Assembly: GCF_001457795.1 (NCBI RefSeq)
Contig: NZ_LN898211.1
Coordinates: forward strand, 764,979 to 828,978
Direction: 5' to 3'
DNA length: 64,000 bases
Source: Olsenella massiliensis
GTDB taxonomy: Bacteria; Actinomycetota; Coriobacteriia; Coriobacteriales; Atopobiaceae
Numbering within the stretch: position 1 is the stretch's first letter; each line of letters starts with the position of its first letter. The notes under the pieces were generated by a model, which did not search any database, was not told where the DNA came from, and saw nothing but the letters and a program-made list of their open reading frames with translations. Position numbers and translations under genes: made by a program. Shown one piece after another: positions 53,377 through 61,873 of the stretch.

Positions 53377-54306
53377 ATGATCACGACGGTCACGCTCAAC
53401 GCGTCCATTGACAAGGCCTACCACATGACCGACGCCATAGAGGGCGGCACGGTCATGCGCGTTGCCGCAATTCATAACAGCGCCGGCGGCAAGGGGCTTA
53501 ACGTGGCGCGCGTTGCCAAGCTTTGCGGCGCCAAGGTCCAGGCCACGGGGCTGGTGGGAGGCTATAACGGCAGCTACCTTGAGTCCTTGGCCAAGAAGGA
53601 TGGCATAAGCTGCGATTTTGGCCACATTGCGGGTGAGACGCGCAGCTGCATCAACATCCTAGACCCACGTTTTGGCTCAACTGAGTTTCTTGAGCCGGGA
53701 AGTGCCGTCCTTGCCGAGGAGCTTGATGCCTACCTAGCCGACTTTCCGCGCATCATCGCCGAATCTGACGTCGTTGCCATATCGGGGAGCCTCCCTGCCG
53801 GCGTGGGCACAGACACCTACCAGCGGCTCGTCACGCTCTGCAAAAATGAGCACAAGCTGGTCATCCTTGACTCCTCCGGCGAGGCGCTTGCCTGCGGGCT
53901 AGAGGCCGGCCCCACCATGATCAAGCCAAACAAGGACGAGATCGAGGCGCTTTGCGGCGTCAGGGCGCAGTCGATAGAAGACGTCGTCGCCTGCGCGCGG
54001 GAGCTTTATGGCCGGGGCGTGGCAAACGTGGTCATCTCCCTGGGAGGCGAGGGGGCGCTGCTGGTCTGCGATGAGGGAAGCTTCAAGGCAGCCCCTCCCA
54101 AGGTTGAGGCCGTCAACACCGTGGGCTGCGGAGACTCCATGGTTGCCGCCTTTGCCGTGGCGCTTGAGCGGCGGCTCCCGAGTGCCAAGGCGCTCGCCTT
54201 TGCCGTGGCCACCGCCAGCGCGGCCGCACTTTCGCCCCACACGGGCGAGTTTGACGCCGCCGTGCGCGACGACCTGCTTGGCAGGGTGGCCCTTAGCGAG
54301 ATGTAG
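53377..54306 (+). CDS. lacC: Tagatose-6-phosphate/1-phosphofructokinase family kinase
   Basis: 309 residues of the PfkB family, LacC/FruK branch: MITTVTLNASIDKAYHM, NSAGGKGLNVARVAKLCGA, ISGSLPAGV and the ATP site VNTVGCGDSMVAAFAV. Next step after AgaS would be phosphorylation of tagatose-6-P at C1, fitting LacC; a fructose-1-P kinase role cannot be excluded. GAAGGGGG precedes the ATG. Confidence 0.85.
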   Translation: MITTVTLNASIDKAYHMTDAIEGGTVMRVAAIHNSAGGKGLNVARVAKLCGAKVQATGLVGGYNGSYLESLAKKDGISCDFGHIAGETRSCINILDPRFGSTEFLEPGSAVLAEELDAYLADFPRIIAESDVVAISGSLPAGVGTDTYQRLVTLCKNEHKLVILDSSGEALACGLEAGPTMIKPNKDEIEALCGVRAQSIEDVVACARELYGRGVANVVISLGGEGALLVCDEGSFKAAPPKVEAVNTVGCGDSMVAAFAVALERRLPSAKALAFAVATASAAALSPHTGEFDAAVRDDLLGRVALSEM

Positions 54307-54323
54307 ACAGGAAGGTGGACCAG

Positions 54324-55265
54324 ATGGACACGGCAAACGAGGCAGCCGCGACAAGTGGGGCGCCCACGGCAAACGAGGCGGTCGACAGCTGCTCCATTGC
54401 CTCACGCGAGCTAAGCGTAACGACCACCAGCCGCGGTGGGGAGCTCTCCTCCATAAGAGATGCCGCAGGCGTTGAGTACCTGTGGCAGGGCGATCCTGTG
54501 TTTTGGGGTGGCACCGCCCCCATTTTGTTTCCCATTTGCGGCAGCCTCAGGGATGGTGCGGCAACGGTTGGGATGGGAAAGACCACCCGCATGCCCCGCC
54601 ATGGCATCGTGCGCAAGCGCCTGTGGCACCAGGTGGGCGCTACCGCAAACGAGGTGAGTTATGAGTTGGCGTCTGACGACGAGAGTCGCTCGGCGTTTCC
54701 GTACGACTTTTGGCTGCGTGCCACCTACCGGGTAGTGGGGCGCAGCGTGACCTCAACGATCAGCGTCACAAACAGCTCCAACGAGGACATGCCCTACTTT
54801 GTGGGCGGACACCCCGGCTTCAACTGCCCGCTTGCCAAGGGCGAGGGCTTTGGGGACTACTTCCTTGAGTTTGAGCTTGAGGAGTGCTGCGATGCGCCCA
54901 CTCCGGATGTGGCGACGGGCCTCATGGACATGGACCGTCGCACGCCCGTGCTCAGGAAAACACGCGTGCTGCCCCTGTCGCACGATCTCTTTAGGCACGA
55001 TGCCATCGTTTTGGACAGCCTGCGTTCGCGCAGGGTGCGCCTGCGTTCTGCACAGTCAGGCCTGGGTCTTGAGCTTGAGTTTGGGGGCTTTGACAACCTT
55101 CTGGTATGGTCCAGCACCAACGATGGCCCCTTTGTGGCGCTTGAGCCCTGGACGGGCCTTTCCACCTGCATGGACGAGGACAACGTGTTTGAGCACAAGC
55201 GCGGCGTGCAGACCTTGGCGCCCCACCAGACGCGGGAGCATCGCTTTGTGATCAGGGTGCTGTGA
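54324..55265 (+). CDS. Aldose 1-epimerase-like protein (LacX type)
   Basis: 313 residues. GGELSSIRDAAGVEYLWQGDP, FPICGSL, MPRHGIVR, and FVGGHPGFNCPL with the catalytic His region, then FGGFDNLLVWSSTNDGPFVALEPW containing the catalytic Glu. LacX proteins sit in lactose/galactose tagatose-pathway operons. ATG 54324 chosen since AGGAAGG overlaps the alternative GTG at 54315. Slightly lower GC than housekeeping genes. Confidence 0.85.
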   Translation: MDTANEAAATSGAPTANEAVDSCSIASRELSVTTTSRGGELSSIRDAAGVEYLWQGDPVFWGGTAPILFPICGSLRDGAATVGMGKTTRMPRHGIVRKRLWHQVGATANEVSYELASDDESRSAFPYDFWLRATYRVVGRSVTSTISVTNSSNEDMPYFVGGHPGFNCPLAKGEGFGDYFLEFELEECCDAPTPDVATGLMDMDRRTPVLRKTRVLPLSHDLFRHDAIVLDSLRSRRVRLRSAQSGLGLELEFGGFDNLLVWSSTNDGPFVALEPWTGLSTCMDEDNVFEHKRGVQTLAPHQTREHRFVIRVL

Positions 55266-55338
55266 GCGGTTTTTTCGCCTAAGGGTTCCCTACGCCAAGG
55301 TCCCCACGATACTCGCTTTAAATAGGGCAGTTGGAGAG

Positions 55339-55857
55339 GTGACTTCCCAACTGGAAACGATTGAAAACAGAACCATCGAGACCTCCCCGCTGCTCGAATT
55401 GCTCACGTGTGAGGGGGTACGACTGGAGAGCGGACCTATTTCGTGGAAAAAAGCAATCCTGTTTGCTTCCGAACAGCTCCTAAACGACGGGTACGTGCAT
55501 CGCTCATATGTCGAAAAGGCTATTTCCAATGTCGAGGAATATGGGAGCTATATTGTGGTGAACCAGGGCATAGCCCTCGCACACGCAGGCAGTGACGATG
55601 GCGTAGAAAAAGACGGCATCAGCTTGCTGATTTGTCCCGAAGGCATTCGGTTTGATGATATCGATGAGCCCGTCCACCTCATGTTCTTCTTTTCCCAGAC
55701 AAAGGACGGCGAGGCTTACCTAGGACTATTTCAAGAGATCATCAGGCTCGGTAACAGTCAGCTTGACCTCTCGTCAATCCGATTTGCCCAATCCCCTGCG
55801 GAGGCCTATCAAAGGATTGTAGAAGTACTGACGGATTACCGTGACGTTGCTTCGTAG
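55339..55857 (+). CDS. Second PTS EIIA (fructose/galactitol type), low-GC
   Basis: 172 residues with the EIIA type 2 pattern: VNQGIALAHAGSDDGV places the phosphorylated His at 82, and DIDEPVHLMFFFSQTKDGEAYLGLFQEI follows. Base composition is clearly less GC-rich than its neighbours. It ends the operon although a mannose-type EIIA is already at its head; it may serve a regulatory role. Start GTG 55339 has GGAGAG directly abutting, so the true start could be slightly downstream. Confidence 0.8.
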   Translation: MTSQLETIENRTIETSPLLELLTCEGVRLESGPISWKKAILFASEQLLNDGYVHRSYVEKAISNVEEYGSYIVVNQGIALAHAGSDDGVEKDGISLLICPEGIRFDDIDEPVHLMFFFSQTKDGEAYLGLFQEIIRLGNSQLDLSSIRFAQSPAEAYQRIVEVLTDYRDVAS

Positions 55858-55928
55858 CGGATGGCCACCGAAACCTTCGCATGCCTTCCCGCCACATGCC
55901 AGCCCCGATTGCCTCAGGCCAACAGATG

Positions 55929-55959
55929 GGGGGCGAGACGCGTCGGTCGTCTCGCCCCC
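55929..55959. terminator. Hairpin between convergent genes
   Basis: GGGGGCGAGACG (55929-55940) pairs perfectly with CGTCTCGCCCCC (55948-55959), loop of 7. No T-tract, but the stem core matches the hydrogenase terminator at 33684. Confidence 0.6.
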
Positions 55960-55991
55960 GTCTGGCAGAGAGGCTTCCCTGCACCCTGTCT

Positions 55992-56843
55992 CTACGCCTT
56001 GCCCGTAGATCCCAGGTTGTCCATGTGGCTCTCAACCACGGCCTGGATGCGCTCCATACCGGGAACGCAGGGCTTCTTAGGGTCAAAGCAGCTGGGGTTC
56101 TCGGCCATGTATGCCATGAAGCCGCCCATGAAGGCCTGGCGGAGCTCGGTGGCGTAGTTTACCTTGCAGATGCCGTTCTCGATGGCCTGCGCAACCTGGT
56201 CATCGGGGACGCCCGAAGTGCCGTGAAGCACGAGCGGAACGTCAATGCGGCTGCGGATGGCCTTGAGGACGTCCTGCTCGATGTGAGGCGTGCCCTTGTA
56301 CACGCCGTGCGCGGTGCCCACGCCAACGGCCAGGGAGCTGGCATGGGTGCGCTCAATGAACTCCTCCGCCTGGTCGGGGTCGGTGTAGGGGTTCTCGCCC
56401 TCGACGGCGGGACCGTCGTCCTCCTTGCCGCCCACCTTGCCAAGCTCCGCCTCCACGGGCAGCTTGATGGCACGGGCAACCTTGGTGACCGACTCGGTGA
56501 GGGCCATGTTGTCCTCAAAGGAATCGTGGCTGCCGTCAATCATGACCGATGTGTAGCCCGCGCGAATGGCCTGCATGCAACGGTCAAAGCCGTCACCGTG
56601 GTCAAGGTGCAGCGCCACGGGCACGCTCACGCTCTCGGCGGCCGTGCGCACCATTGCGGCAAGGTACTCAAGGCTCGCGTACTTGACGGTGCCCGGGGTC
56701 GTCTGCATGATGACGGGGGACTTCTTGGCCTCGGCCGCCTTGGCGATGGCCATCACAAACTCAAGGCTCTCCACGTTGAACGCGCCAACTGCGTAGTGGC
56801 CCTCCTGCGCGCGCTTGAGCATCTCGTGCGTTGTCACCAACAT
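55992..56843 (-). CDS. Class II tagatose/fructose-bisphosphate aldolase
   Basis: 283 residues, matching GatY/KbaY length. VALHLDHGDGFDRCMQAIRAGYTSVMIDGS holds the catalytic Asp and zinc His; VGVGTAHGVYKG and LVLHGTSGVPDDQV supply further ligands and phosphate binding. Splits tagatose-1,6-bisphosphate to DHAP and glyceraldehyde-3-P, completing the pathway. Start 56843, divergent from the DeoR regulator. Confidence 0.9.
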   Translation of the reverse strand: MLVTTHEMLKRAQEGHYAVGAFNVESLEFVMAIAKAAEAKKSPVIMQTTPGTVKYASLEYLAAMVRTAAESVSVPVALHLDHGDGFDRCMQAIRAGYTSVMIDGSHDSFEDNMALTESVTKVARAIKLPVEAELGKVGGKEDDGPAVEGENPYTDPDQAEEFIERTHASSLAVGVGTAHGVYKGTPHIEQDVLKAIRSRIDVPLVLHGTSGVPDDQVAQAIENGICKVNYATELRQAFMGGFMAYMAENPSCFDPKKPCVPGMERIQAVVESHMDNLGSTGKA

Positions 56844-56920
56844 GCTGGTCTCCCTTCGTGAGGGGGCTCTGGCCCCGACGCCTGATGTCATCCTTATGGT
56901 AGGGGAGCTTACGATTTATG

Positions 56921-56978
56921 GTTTTACTTGCGAAGAATGAAAGTAATATAATACGAAAGCAAGTGATGCTGGTAAAAC
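56921..56978. promoter_or_regulatory. Inverted-repeat operator candidate between aldolase and DeoR genes
   Basis: GTTTTAC (56921) and ACTTGC (56926) are mirrored by GCAAGT (56959) and GTAAAAC (56972). A TATAAT lies within (56947-56952), and ACGAAAGCAA recurs at 56953 and 57036. The AT-rich gap separates divergent genes, as expected for a DeoR-controlled promoter pair. Confidence 0.55.
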
Positions 56979-57111
56979 ACATTCTGATAGATTGCCACCA
57001 GCAGGCAATACTCATGCAGTGAGGGTCTTCAAAAAACGAAAGCAACCATAAGTCAATCAGCTTCACCAAGGCTCTTTGCCCCATCACACAACCACCACAA
57101 AAGGAGTTCCC

Positions 57112-57888
57112 ATGGAGAGGGAGATGGGGCTTGAGGAGCGCCGTGCCGCCCTGTTTCAGCTGGTTGAGCGTGAGTCATCCGTACGCGTGCAGCAGTTGGC
57201 GGCGGACTTTGGCGTGTCTCCCGTGACAATCCGCGGCGACCTCAAGGCCCTGGAGCGCGACGGCAAGCTCAAGCGCACGCATGGCGGGGCGGTGTCGCTC
57301 TCCCGCCGGCTGACCGTCTCGGTGCAGGAAAGGCGCCTGGGCGTGCAAGTTGAGGCAAAGCGCCTCATAGCCCGTCGTGCCGCCAGCCTGGTCCAGGATG
57401 GGGAGACCCTGCTGGTTGACTCGGGCACAACCACGCTTGAGCTGGTGCGTGCGCTCTCGCTGCATGCGGGGCTCACGATTGTGACCTGCGACCTCACCAT
57501 TGCCAACTTCATTGACAGCTCCATGCCAAGCTGCGACGTCATCCTGTTAGGCGGGCTGTTGAGAAAGGCCCACCGCTACACGACGGGCCCCATAGCCCTG
57601 GCTGCGCTCGCGAGGCTCCATGCCGACAAGGCCTTCGTTTGTCCCGGCTCCTTTCTGCCCGGGCGCGGCCTCATGACCGACTACCAGAGCATGGCCGAGC
57701 TCAAGGCCGCCTTCCTGGGAGCGGCACGGCAGAGAGTCTGTCTCATGGATGCCAGCAAGGTGGGCGCACGGGGGCTCATTTCCTTTGGGGGGCTTGATAG
57801 CTTTGAGCTCGTTGTCATGGACGGCGACCCCCGGGGAGTTGTCGCGGCCGAGCTTGAGGGCCGGGCTGCGGAGCTTGTCGTCGCATAG
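57112..57888 (+). CDS. DeoR/AgaR-family regulator
   Basis: 258 residues. HTH RVQQLAADFGVSPVTIRGDLKALERDGKLKRTHGGAV and the DeoR C-terminal sensor LVDSGTTTLELVRALS, GGLLRKAHRYTTGP and DYQSMAELKAAFL. DeoR-type repressors of tagatose or galactitol genes respond to phosphosugars; its divergent partner is the aldolase. AAGGAG precedes the ATG. Confidence 0.93.
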   Translation: MEREMGLEERRAALFQLVERESSVRVQQLAADFGVSPVTIRGDLKALERDGKLKRTHGGAVSLSRRLTVSVQERRLGVQVEAKRLIARRAASLVQDGETLLVDSGTTTLELVRALSLHAGLTIVTCDLTIANFIDSSMPSCDVILLGGLLRKAHRYTTGPIALAALARLHADKAFVCPGSFLPGRGLMTDYQSMAELKAAFLGAARQRVCLMDASKVGARGLISFGGLDSFELVVMDGDPRGVVAAELEGRAAELVVA

Positions 57889-57960
57889 CTTCTTTGTGCC
57901 GTTGTGCCGGACAGCTCGCAGGGACGCTAGACTGGGGGAGACAAACCCCTCCACCAGAGA

Positions 57961-58830
57961 ATGAGCATCATGATCAAACTTGCGCTGACCGACCTTGACG
58001 ACACCCTCATTCCCTACGGCGCCCCCAGCGCCAGCGTCCGGGCGATTGCGGCCATCGGGTCCCTGCTTGACAAGGGCATCCATTTTGGGCCGGTGTCGGG
58101 GCGCGTGCCTGACGCCATGGGATGGATGTTTGCCGACGAGGGGCGCTGCTTTGCCACGGGCGCCTTTGCCAATGGGCAGGTGGTGCGCATTGACGGCGAG
58201 GTCGTGCACGAGGAGTCCCTGGAGTCCGCGCTTCTGCAGGAGGTGGCGGACCTCTTGGACGGAAGGGAGGCGCCCGCTCTTCTTGCCACGTACGACGTGT
58301 ATGGCAACAGCGCGCCCGTCTTTGTCACGCGGCGTCGCGGCGCGCTGGTGGATGAGCTTATGGACGGTGCGGGCAAGGAGGCGACGGTTGTCTCCGCTGT
58401 CGGTGGCACAAGCTGGCTCAAGAGCAACGTCCACTGCGCCTGCGACCGCGACGAGATGGCCCAGATTCGCGACCTGTTGCGTCAGGAGCTGCCCGAGCTG
58501 GGGTTTGTGTTTCCGAGTCTTGTGGCTCCCTTCATCGACATCAGCCCTGCGGGGTGGGACAAGGGAGCCGCCGTTCGCTGGATGGCAGCTGAGCTGGGCA
58601 TCGGCTTGGACGAGGTTGCCACCTTTGGTGACTCCGAGAACGACCTTTCCATGATAGAGGCGGTGCCCAACTCCGTGGCGGTCGCCAACGCGGCTGACGT
58701 GGTCGCCCAGGCTGCCCGCTGGCACATTGGGCCCTCAGAGGAGGATGCCGTCGCCGCCGCCCTCGAAGACATCGCCCAGGCGGCAGAGACGGATGGGCTT
58801 CCCGCCTTCATGGGCGGGGGCGTCGCGTAA
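57961..58830 (+). CDS. HAD-superfamily Cof-type hydrolase
   Basis: 289 residues. Motif I LALTDLDDTLIPYGAP, C2-type cap with HFGPVSGRVPDAMGW, late motif WDKGAAVRWMAAELG and VATFGDSENDLSMIEAVPNSVAVANA. Paralogue of the gene at 63042 (same TDxDxTxxPYG and GP(V/A)SGR motifs). Likely a sugar-phosphate phosphatase. Weak RBS; ATG 57970 is an alternative. Array C starts 86 bp beyond the stop. Confidence 0.85.
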   Translation: MSIMIKLALTDLDDTLIPYGAPSASVRAIAAIGSLLDKGIHFGPVSGRVPDAMGWMFADEGRCFATGAFANGQVVRIDGEVVHEESLESALLQEVADLLDGREAPALLATYDVYGNSAPVFVTRRRGALVDELMDGAGKEATVVSAVGGTSWLKSNVHCACDRDEMAQIRDLLRQELPELGFVFPSLVAPFIDISPAGWDKGAAVRWMAAELGIGLDEVATFGDSENDLSMIEAVPNSVAVANAADVVAQAARWHIGPSEEDAVAAALEDIAQAAETDGLPAFMGGGVA

Positions 58831-58915
58831 AACATCCAAACGTTGCGCTTGGGGCGGGCGGCGGTCCACGGCGCTGGCGACTCTTACGGCCTTTGCAGCC
58901 CTTGCGACTCTCGCA

Positions 58916-59233
58916 GCTATTGGTTTGAGAGTGGCGGCAGTGCACGCCTATACGTTTGAGAGTTCTCGGGCCACTCTCCTATACGTTTGAGAGTCGCTGG
59001 ACCTCACACCTATACGTTTGAGAGCTCTCGGGCCACTCTCCTATACGTTTGAGAGCGCCTGGTCGATACAGTTATAAGTTTGCGAAATTGACGCTGCATT
59101 TGCCCAGGTAAGAATCGCCTTTTATTCTCAAACTTATTAGTATTCTCCCGATCCATCCTCAAACGTATTGGAACTCGTCGGACGTGCTCTCAAACGTATT
59201 GGAACTCGACGGACGTGCTCTTAAACGTATTGG
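58916..59233. repeat. Palindromic repeat array C, divergent and inverted relative to A and B
   Basis: Left-arm 15-mers (CCTATACGTTTGAGA type) start at 58916, 58947, 58978, 59009, 59040 and 59071; right-arm inverted copies start at 59126, 59157, 59188 and 59219. Every step is 31 bp. The core 59086-59125 is exactly 40 bp and contains TTTGCCCAGGTAAGAA, the reverse complement of the A/B core motif; by eye 31 of 40 positions match after reversal. Repeat sequence has drifted (ACG for AGG, GAGA for GAGG) but identically in both arms. Spacers CTCGGGCCACTCT and AACTCGTCGGACGTGC are themselves reused. Fills most of the 680-bp gap 58831-59512. Confidence 0.95.
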
Positions 59234-59436
59234 AATCCGGAGCATCGACCTCGGCCTTGCTAGAAGGCTCGACCTGGCTCCGCAGTGGTCCTTTGAGGAT
59301 AAGCCGGGCTGTCTTCCCTCGCCTCCCGTGCCACCGCCTGCCCATCGCCCGCCGCGCCGCGTTGCGCCCTTCTCCCCGACGTGTCTTCTTTGTGAATGAT
59401 TCCCAAGACTTGCAATTCCCTCATCTCAACGTAATA

Positions 59437-59458
59437 TGAAAACAGATTCCGATTTTGA
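59437..59458 (+). promoter_or_regulatory. Possible Fur/Zur operator
   Basis: TGAAAA (59437) and TTTTGA (59453) form an imperfect dyad in an AT-rich patch about 55 bp before the fur-family gene, a normal position for autoregulation. Consensus match is weak. Confidence 0.3.
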
Positions 59459-59512
59459 TTGTGTCGAAGACCGCATGAGCGGCCCACGGCACCAAGGAGA
59501 AGCGATCAACGC

Positions 59513-59941
59513 ATGCCGGAGAGAACGTCAAAGAGGCGAACCTATAACACGCGTCAGCGCCAGGAGGTCATGGGCTTCATCGAGTCCCACGCAGACCGCT
59601 ACCTGAGCGTCGATGAGCTCTTTGGCCTCATGCGGGGGGAGGGTTCGACGGTGGGGCGCACGACCACCTACAGAGCCCTTGAGTCCCTGGTCGCGTCGGG
59701 GTCTGTCGCCAAGGTCGTCGCGCCTGGCGGGGGAGAGTCACGATACCGGCTCATCGACCCATCTCGCCCTGACGAGGGACAGATGGTGTGCTTGAGCTGC
59801 GGAAAGGTCTTTCCCCTTGATTGCGACATGCTGCTGCGTCTGGTGTCGCACGTCAGGAGCGAGCACGGCTTTGCCATCGAGCAGTCGCGCACGGTCTTAT
59901 ACGGCTACTGCGACGTCTGCGCCGAGGCCGCCCGCAGGTAG
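59513..59941 (+). CDS. zur: Fur-family regulator, probably Zur
   Basis: 142 residues. Winged HTH YLSVDELFGLMRGEGSTVGRTTTYRALESLVASGSV, then RYRLIDPS and structural zinc Cys pairs CLSCGK and CDVC; the regulatory-site His residues are in HVRSEHGF. Placed directly before znuACB, so a zinc-responsive repressor is the natural reading. AAGGAG is 11-13 bp from the ATG, a long spacing. Confidence 0.85.
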   Translation: MPERTSKRRTYNTRQRQEVMGFIESHADRYLSVDELFGLMRGEGSTVGRTTTYRALESLVASGSVAKVVAPGGGESRYRLIDPSRPDEGQMVCLSCGKVFPLDCDMLLRLVSHVRSEHGFAIEQSRTVLYGYCDVCAEAARR

Positions 59942-60045
59942 GGCGGCCGCCGACGCGTGAGATTGCGCCGCCGGCACGCGAGGCCGCCGTCCCACCGACG
60001 TCGGCCGAGGCAGAAACGATACGTCCCCTTTGGTTAGGAGTCACC

Positions 60046-61065
60046 TTGTCTTCCATCTTGTCACAGCTCGACCGCTCGCCCTTCATGACCCGCCGTGGCT
60101 TCCTGGGCCTTACCGCCCTTTCCACAGGCACGCTGCTTGCCGGTTGCGCCTCGCAGGGGGCTGCGCCATCGACGGGCCCCGACGCCGCTGGCTCCGCCAC
60201 CAAGATCAAGGTCGCGGCGAGCTTCTACCCCATGTATGACTTTGCCTCCAAGATCGGCGGCGACCGCGTGGACGTGACCTGCCTCGTCCCCGCCGGCACG
60301 GAACCCCACGAGTGGGAGCCCTCGACGGCCGACATGCGCACGCTGGGCGAGGCTAAGCTCCTTGTGTATAACGGCGCGGGCATGGAGCACTGGGTCGATG
60401 ACACGCTCGCCAGCCTGGGCGGCGACGTCCCCAAGGCCGTCGAGGCCAGCAAGGGCGCCGACCTCCTGAAGCTCTCCGCCGACGCCCTGAAGGAGGAGCA
60501 GGAGGAAGAGCAGAGCTCCGGCGGCGACCCGAGCAAGGTCTCGGACACCGACCCGCACTGCTGGCTCTCGCCTCGCGTCGCAAAGCAGGAGATGTCCAAC
60601 ATTCGCGACGGGCTCGTCGCCGTCGATCCTGACGGAGCGTCCACCTACGACGCCAACTACGAGACGTGGGCGGCAAAGCTGGACGCCCTCGACGAAGAGT
60701 TCAGGAGCGGTCTGGACCCCCTGCCCAACAAGTCCATCGTGGTGAGTCACGAGGCCTTCGGCTATCTCTGCCATGACTTTGGCCTGACTCAGATGCCCAT
60801 CGAGGGCATCGAGGCGGACGCCGAGCCCGACGCCCAGGCCATGGCCAAGATCGTGGACTTCGTCAAGGCCCACGGCGTCAAGACCATCTTCTCCGAGGAG
60901 CTCGTGAGCCCCAAGGTGGCCCAGTCCATCGCCGACGCCACGGGCGCCAAGGTGGAGGTGCTCAACCCGCTTGAGGGCCTGTCTGACGAGGAGCTTGCCG
61001 CAGGCGACGATTACTTCTCGGTCATGAGGTCCAACCTCGACGAGCTCACGAAGGCGCTTTCTTAA
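60046..61065 (+). CDS. znuA: Zinc ABC transporter substrate-binding lipoprotein (Tat type)
   Basis: 339 residues. A twin-arginine motif TRRGFLGL, hydrophobic stretch and lipobox LLAGC lie near the N-terminus, so the protein is probably Tat-exported and lipid-anchored. Metal His residues are in GTEPHEWEPS, DTDPHCWLSP and VVSHEAFGYL; the loop at about 145-160 is acidic (EEQEEEQSSGGD) instead of His-rich. Start is TTG 60046 with TAGGAG five bases before; ATG 60088 is an alternative. Confidence 0.9.
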   Translation: MSSILSQLDRSPFMTRRGFLGLTALSTGTLLAGCASQGAAPSTGPDAAGSATKIKVAASFYPMYDFASKIGGDRVDVTCLVPAGTEPHEWEPSTADMRTLGEAKLLVYNGAGMEHWVDDTLASLGGDVPKAVEASKGADLLKLSADALKEEQEEEQSSGGDPSKVSDTDPHCWLSPRVAKQEMSNIRDGLVAVDPDGASTYDANYETWAAKLDALDEEFRSGLDPLPNKSIVVSHEAFGYLCHDFGLTQMPIEGIEADAEPDAQAMAKIVDFVKAHGVKTIFSEELVSPKVAQSIADATGAKVEVLNPLEGLSDEELAAGDDYFSVMRSNLDELTKALS

Positions 61066-61066
61066 G

Positions 61067-61873
61067 ATGAGACGTCCGTCAGAGGACCAACGACGGGGGC
61101 ATGCCCACGACGCCGACGGCACGCCGGCGCTGCTGAGCCAGGTGCGCTTCTCGTATAGGGGCACCGAGGTGCTCAAGGGCGTGGACGTGCGCGTGGACGC
61201 GGGCGAAATCTGCGCCTTGGTGGGTGACAACGGAGCCGGCAAGTCAACCATCGCCCGCCTGGTGGTGGGGGAGCTTGCCCCCGACGCCGGCATCGTGAGG
61301 CTCTTTGGCGAGAACCCCACGCGCTTCCAGGACTGGGAGCGCGTGGGCTACGTGCCGCAGCTGCCCGGCGAGGCGGTGTCGCGCTTTCCCGCTAACGTGA
61401 GCGAGCTGGTGGACGCCAGCCAATACGCAAGCGGGAGGCGTCTGCGTCGTCGCGAGCGCCTGGAGCGCTCCGCCGAGGCGCTCAGACTCGTGCGCATGCA
61501 GGACTTTGGCCGACGCCTCGTCAGCGAGCTCTCGGGCGGGCAGCTTCAGCGCGTGCGCCTGGCCTGCGCGCTCGTGGGCGACCCCTGCCTCCTGGTGCTT
61601 GACGAGCCCACCAACGGGCTCGACGCCGAGAGCAGGCAGACGTTCTACGATCTGCTGGGCGCCGCCCATCGTGAGAGGGGCATGGCGATTCTCCTCGTGA
61701 CGCATGACCTTGAGGCTCTGCCGCTTCTGGGGGCGCGCGTGATACATGTGGACGGCGGCCGCGCGGGCGGCGAGGCGGGCGCAGACGGCGGCCGTGCTGG
61801 TGACGTTGCATGCGCGCCCGACCTGCCCGGGGTCGTCACCGAGGCGGGACGGAACGGGGGACATCGTGCTTGA
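61067..61873 (+). CDS. znuC: Zinc ABC transporter ATP-binding protein
   Basis: 268 residues. Walker A GDNGAGKST, signature ELSGGQLQRVRLACAL, Walker B LLVLDEPTNGLDA, His loop VTHDLEAL. The Gly/Ala-rich tail after 225 is not part of the ATPase. Starts one base after znuA ends and overlaps znuB by 8 bp, so all three are coupled. Confidence 0.92.
   Translation: MRRPSEDQRRGHAHDADGTPALLSQVRFSYRGTEVLKGVDVRVDAGEICALVGDNGAGKSTIARLVVGELAPDAGIVRLFGENPTRFQDWERVGYVPQLPGEAVSRFPANVSELVDASQYASGRRLRRRERLERSAEALRLVRMQDFGRRLVSELSGGQLQRVRLACALVGDPCLLVLDEPTNGLDAESRQTFYDLLGAAHRERGMAILLVTHDLEALPLLGARVIHVDGGRAGGEAGADGGRAGDVACAPDLPGVVTEAGRNGGHRA

Noticed and set aside
58916-59233. Plasmid-type iteron origin
   Set aside because: Iteron-like phasing is present, but three similar arrays sit among chromosomal genes and no Rep gene is near.
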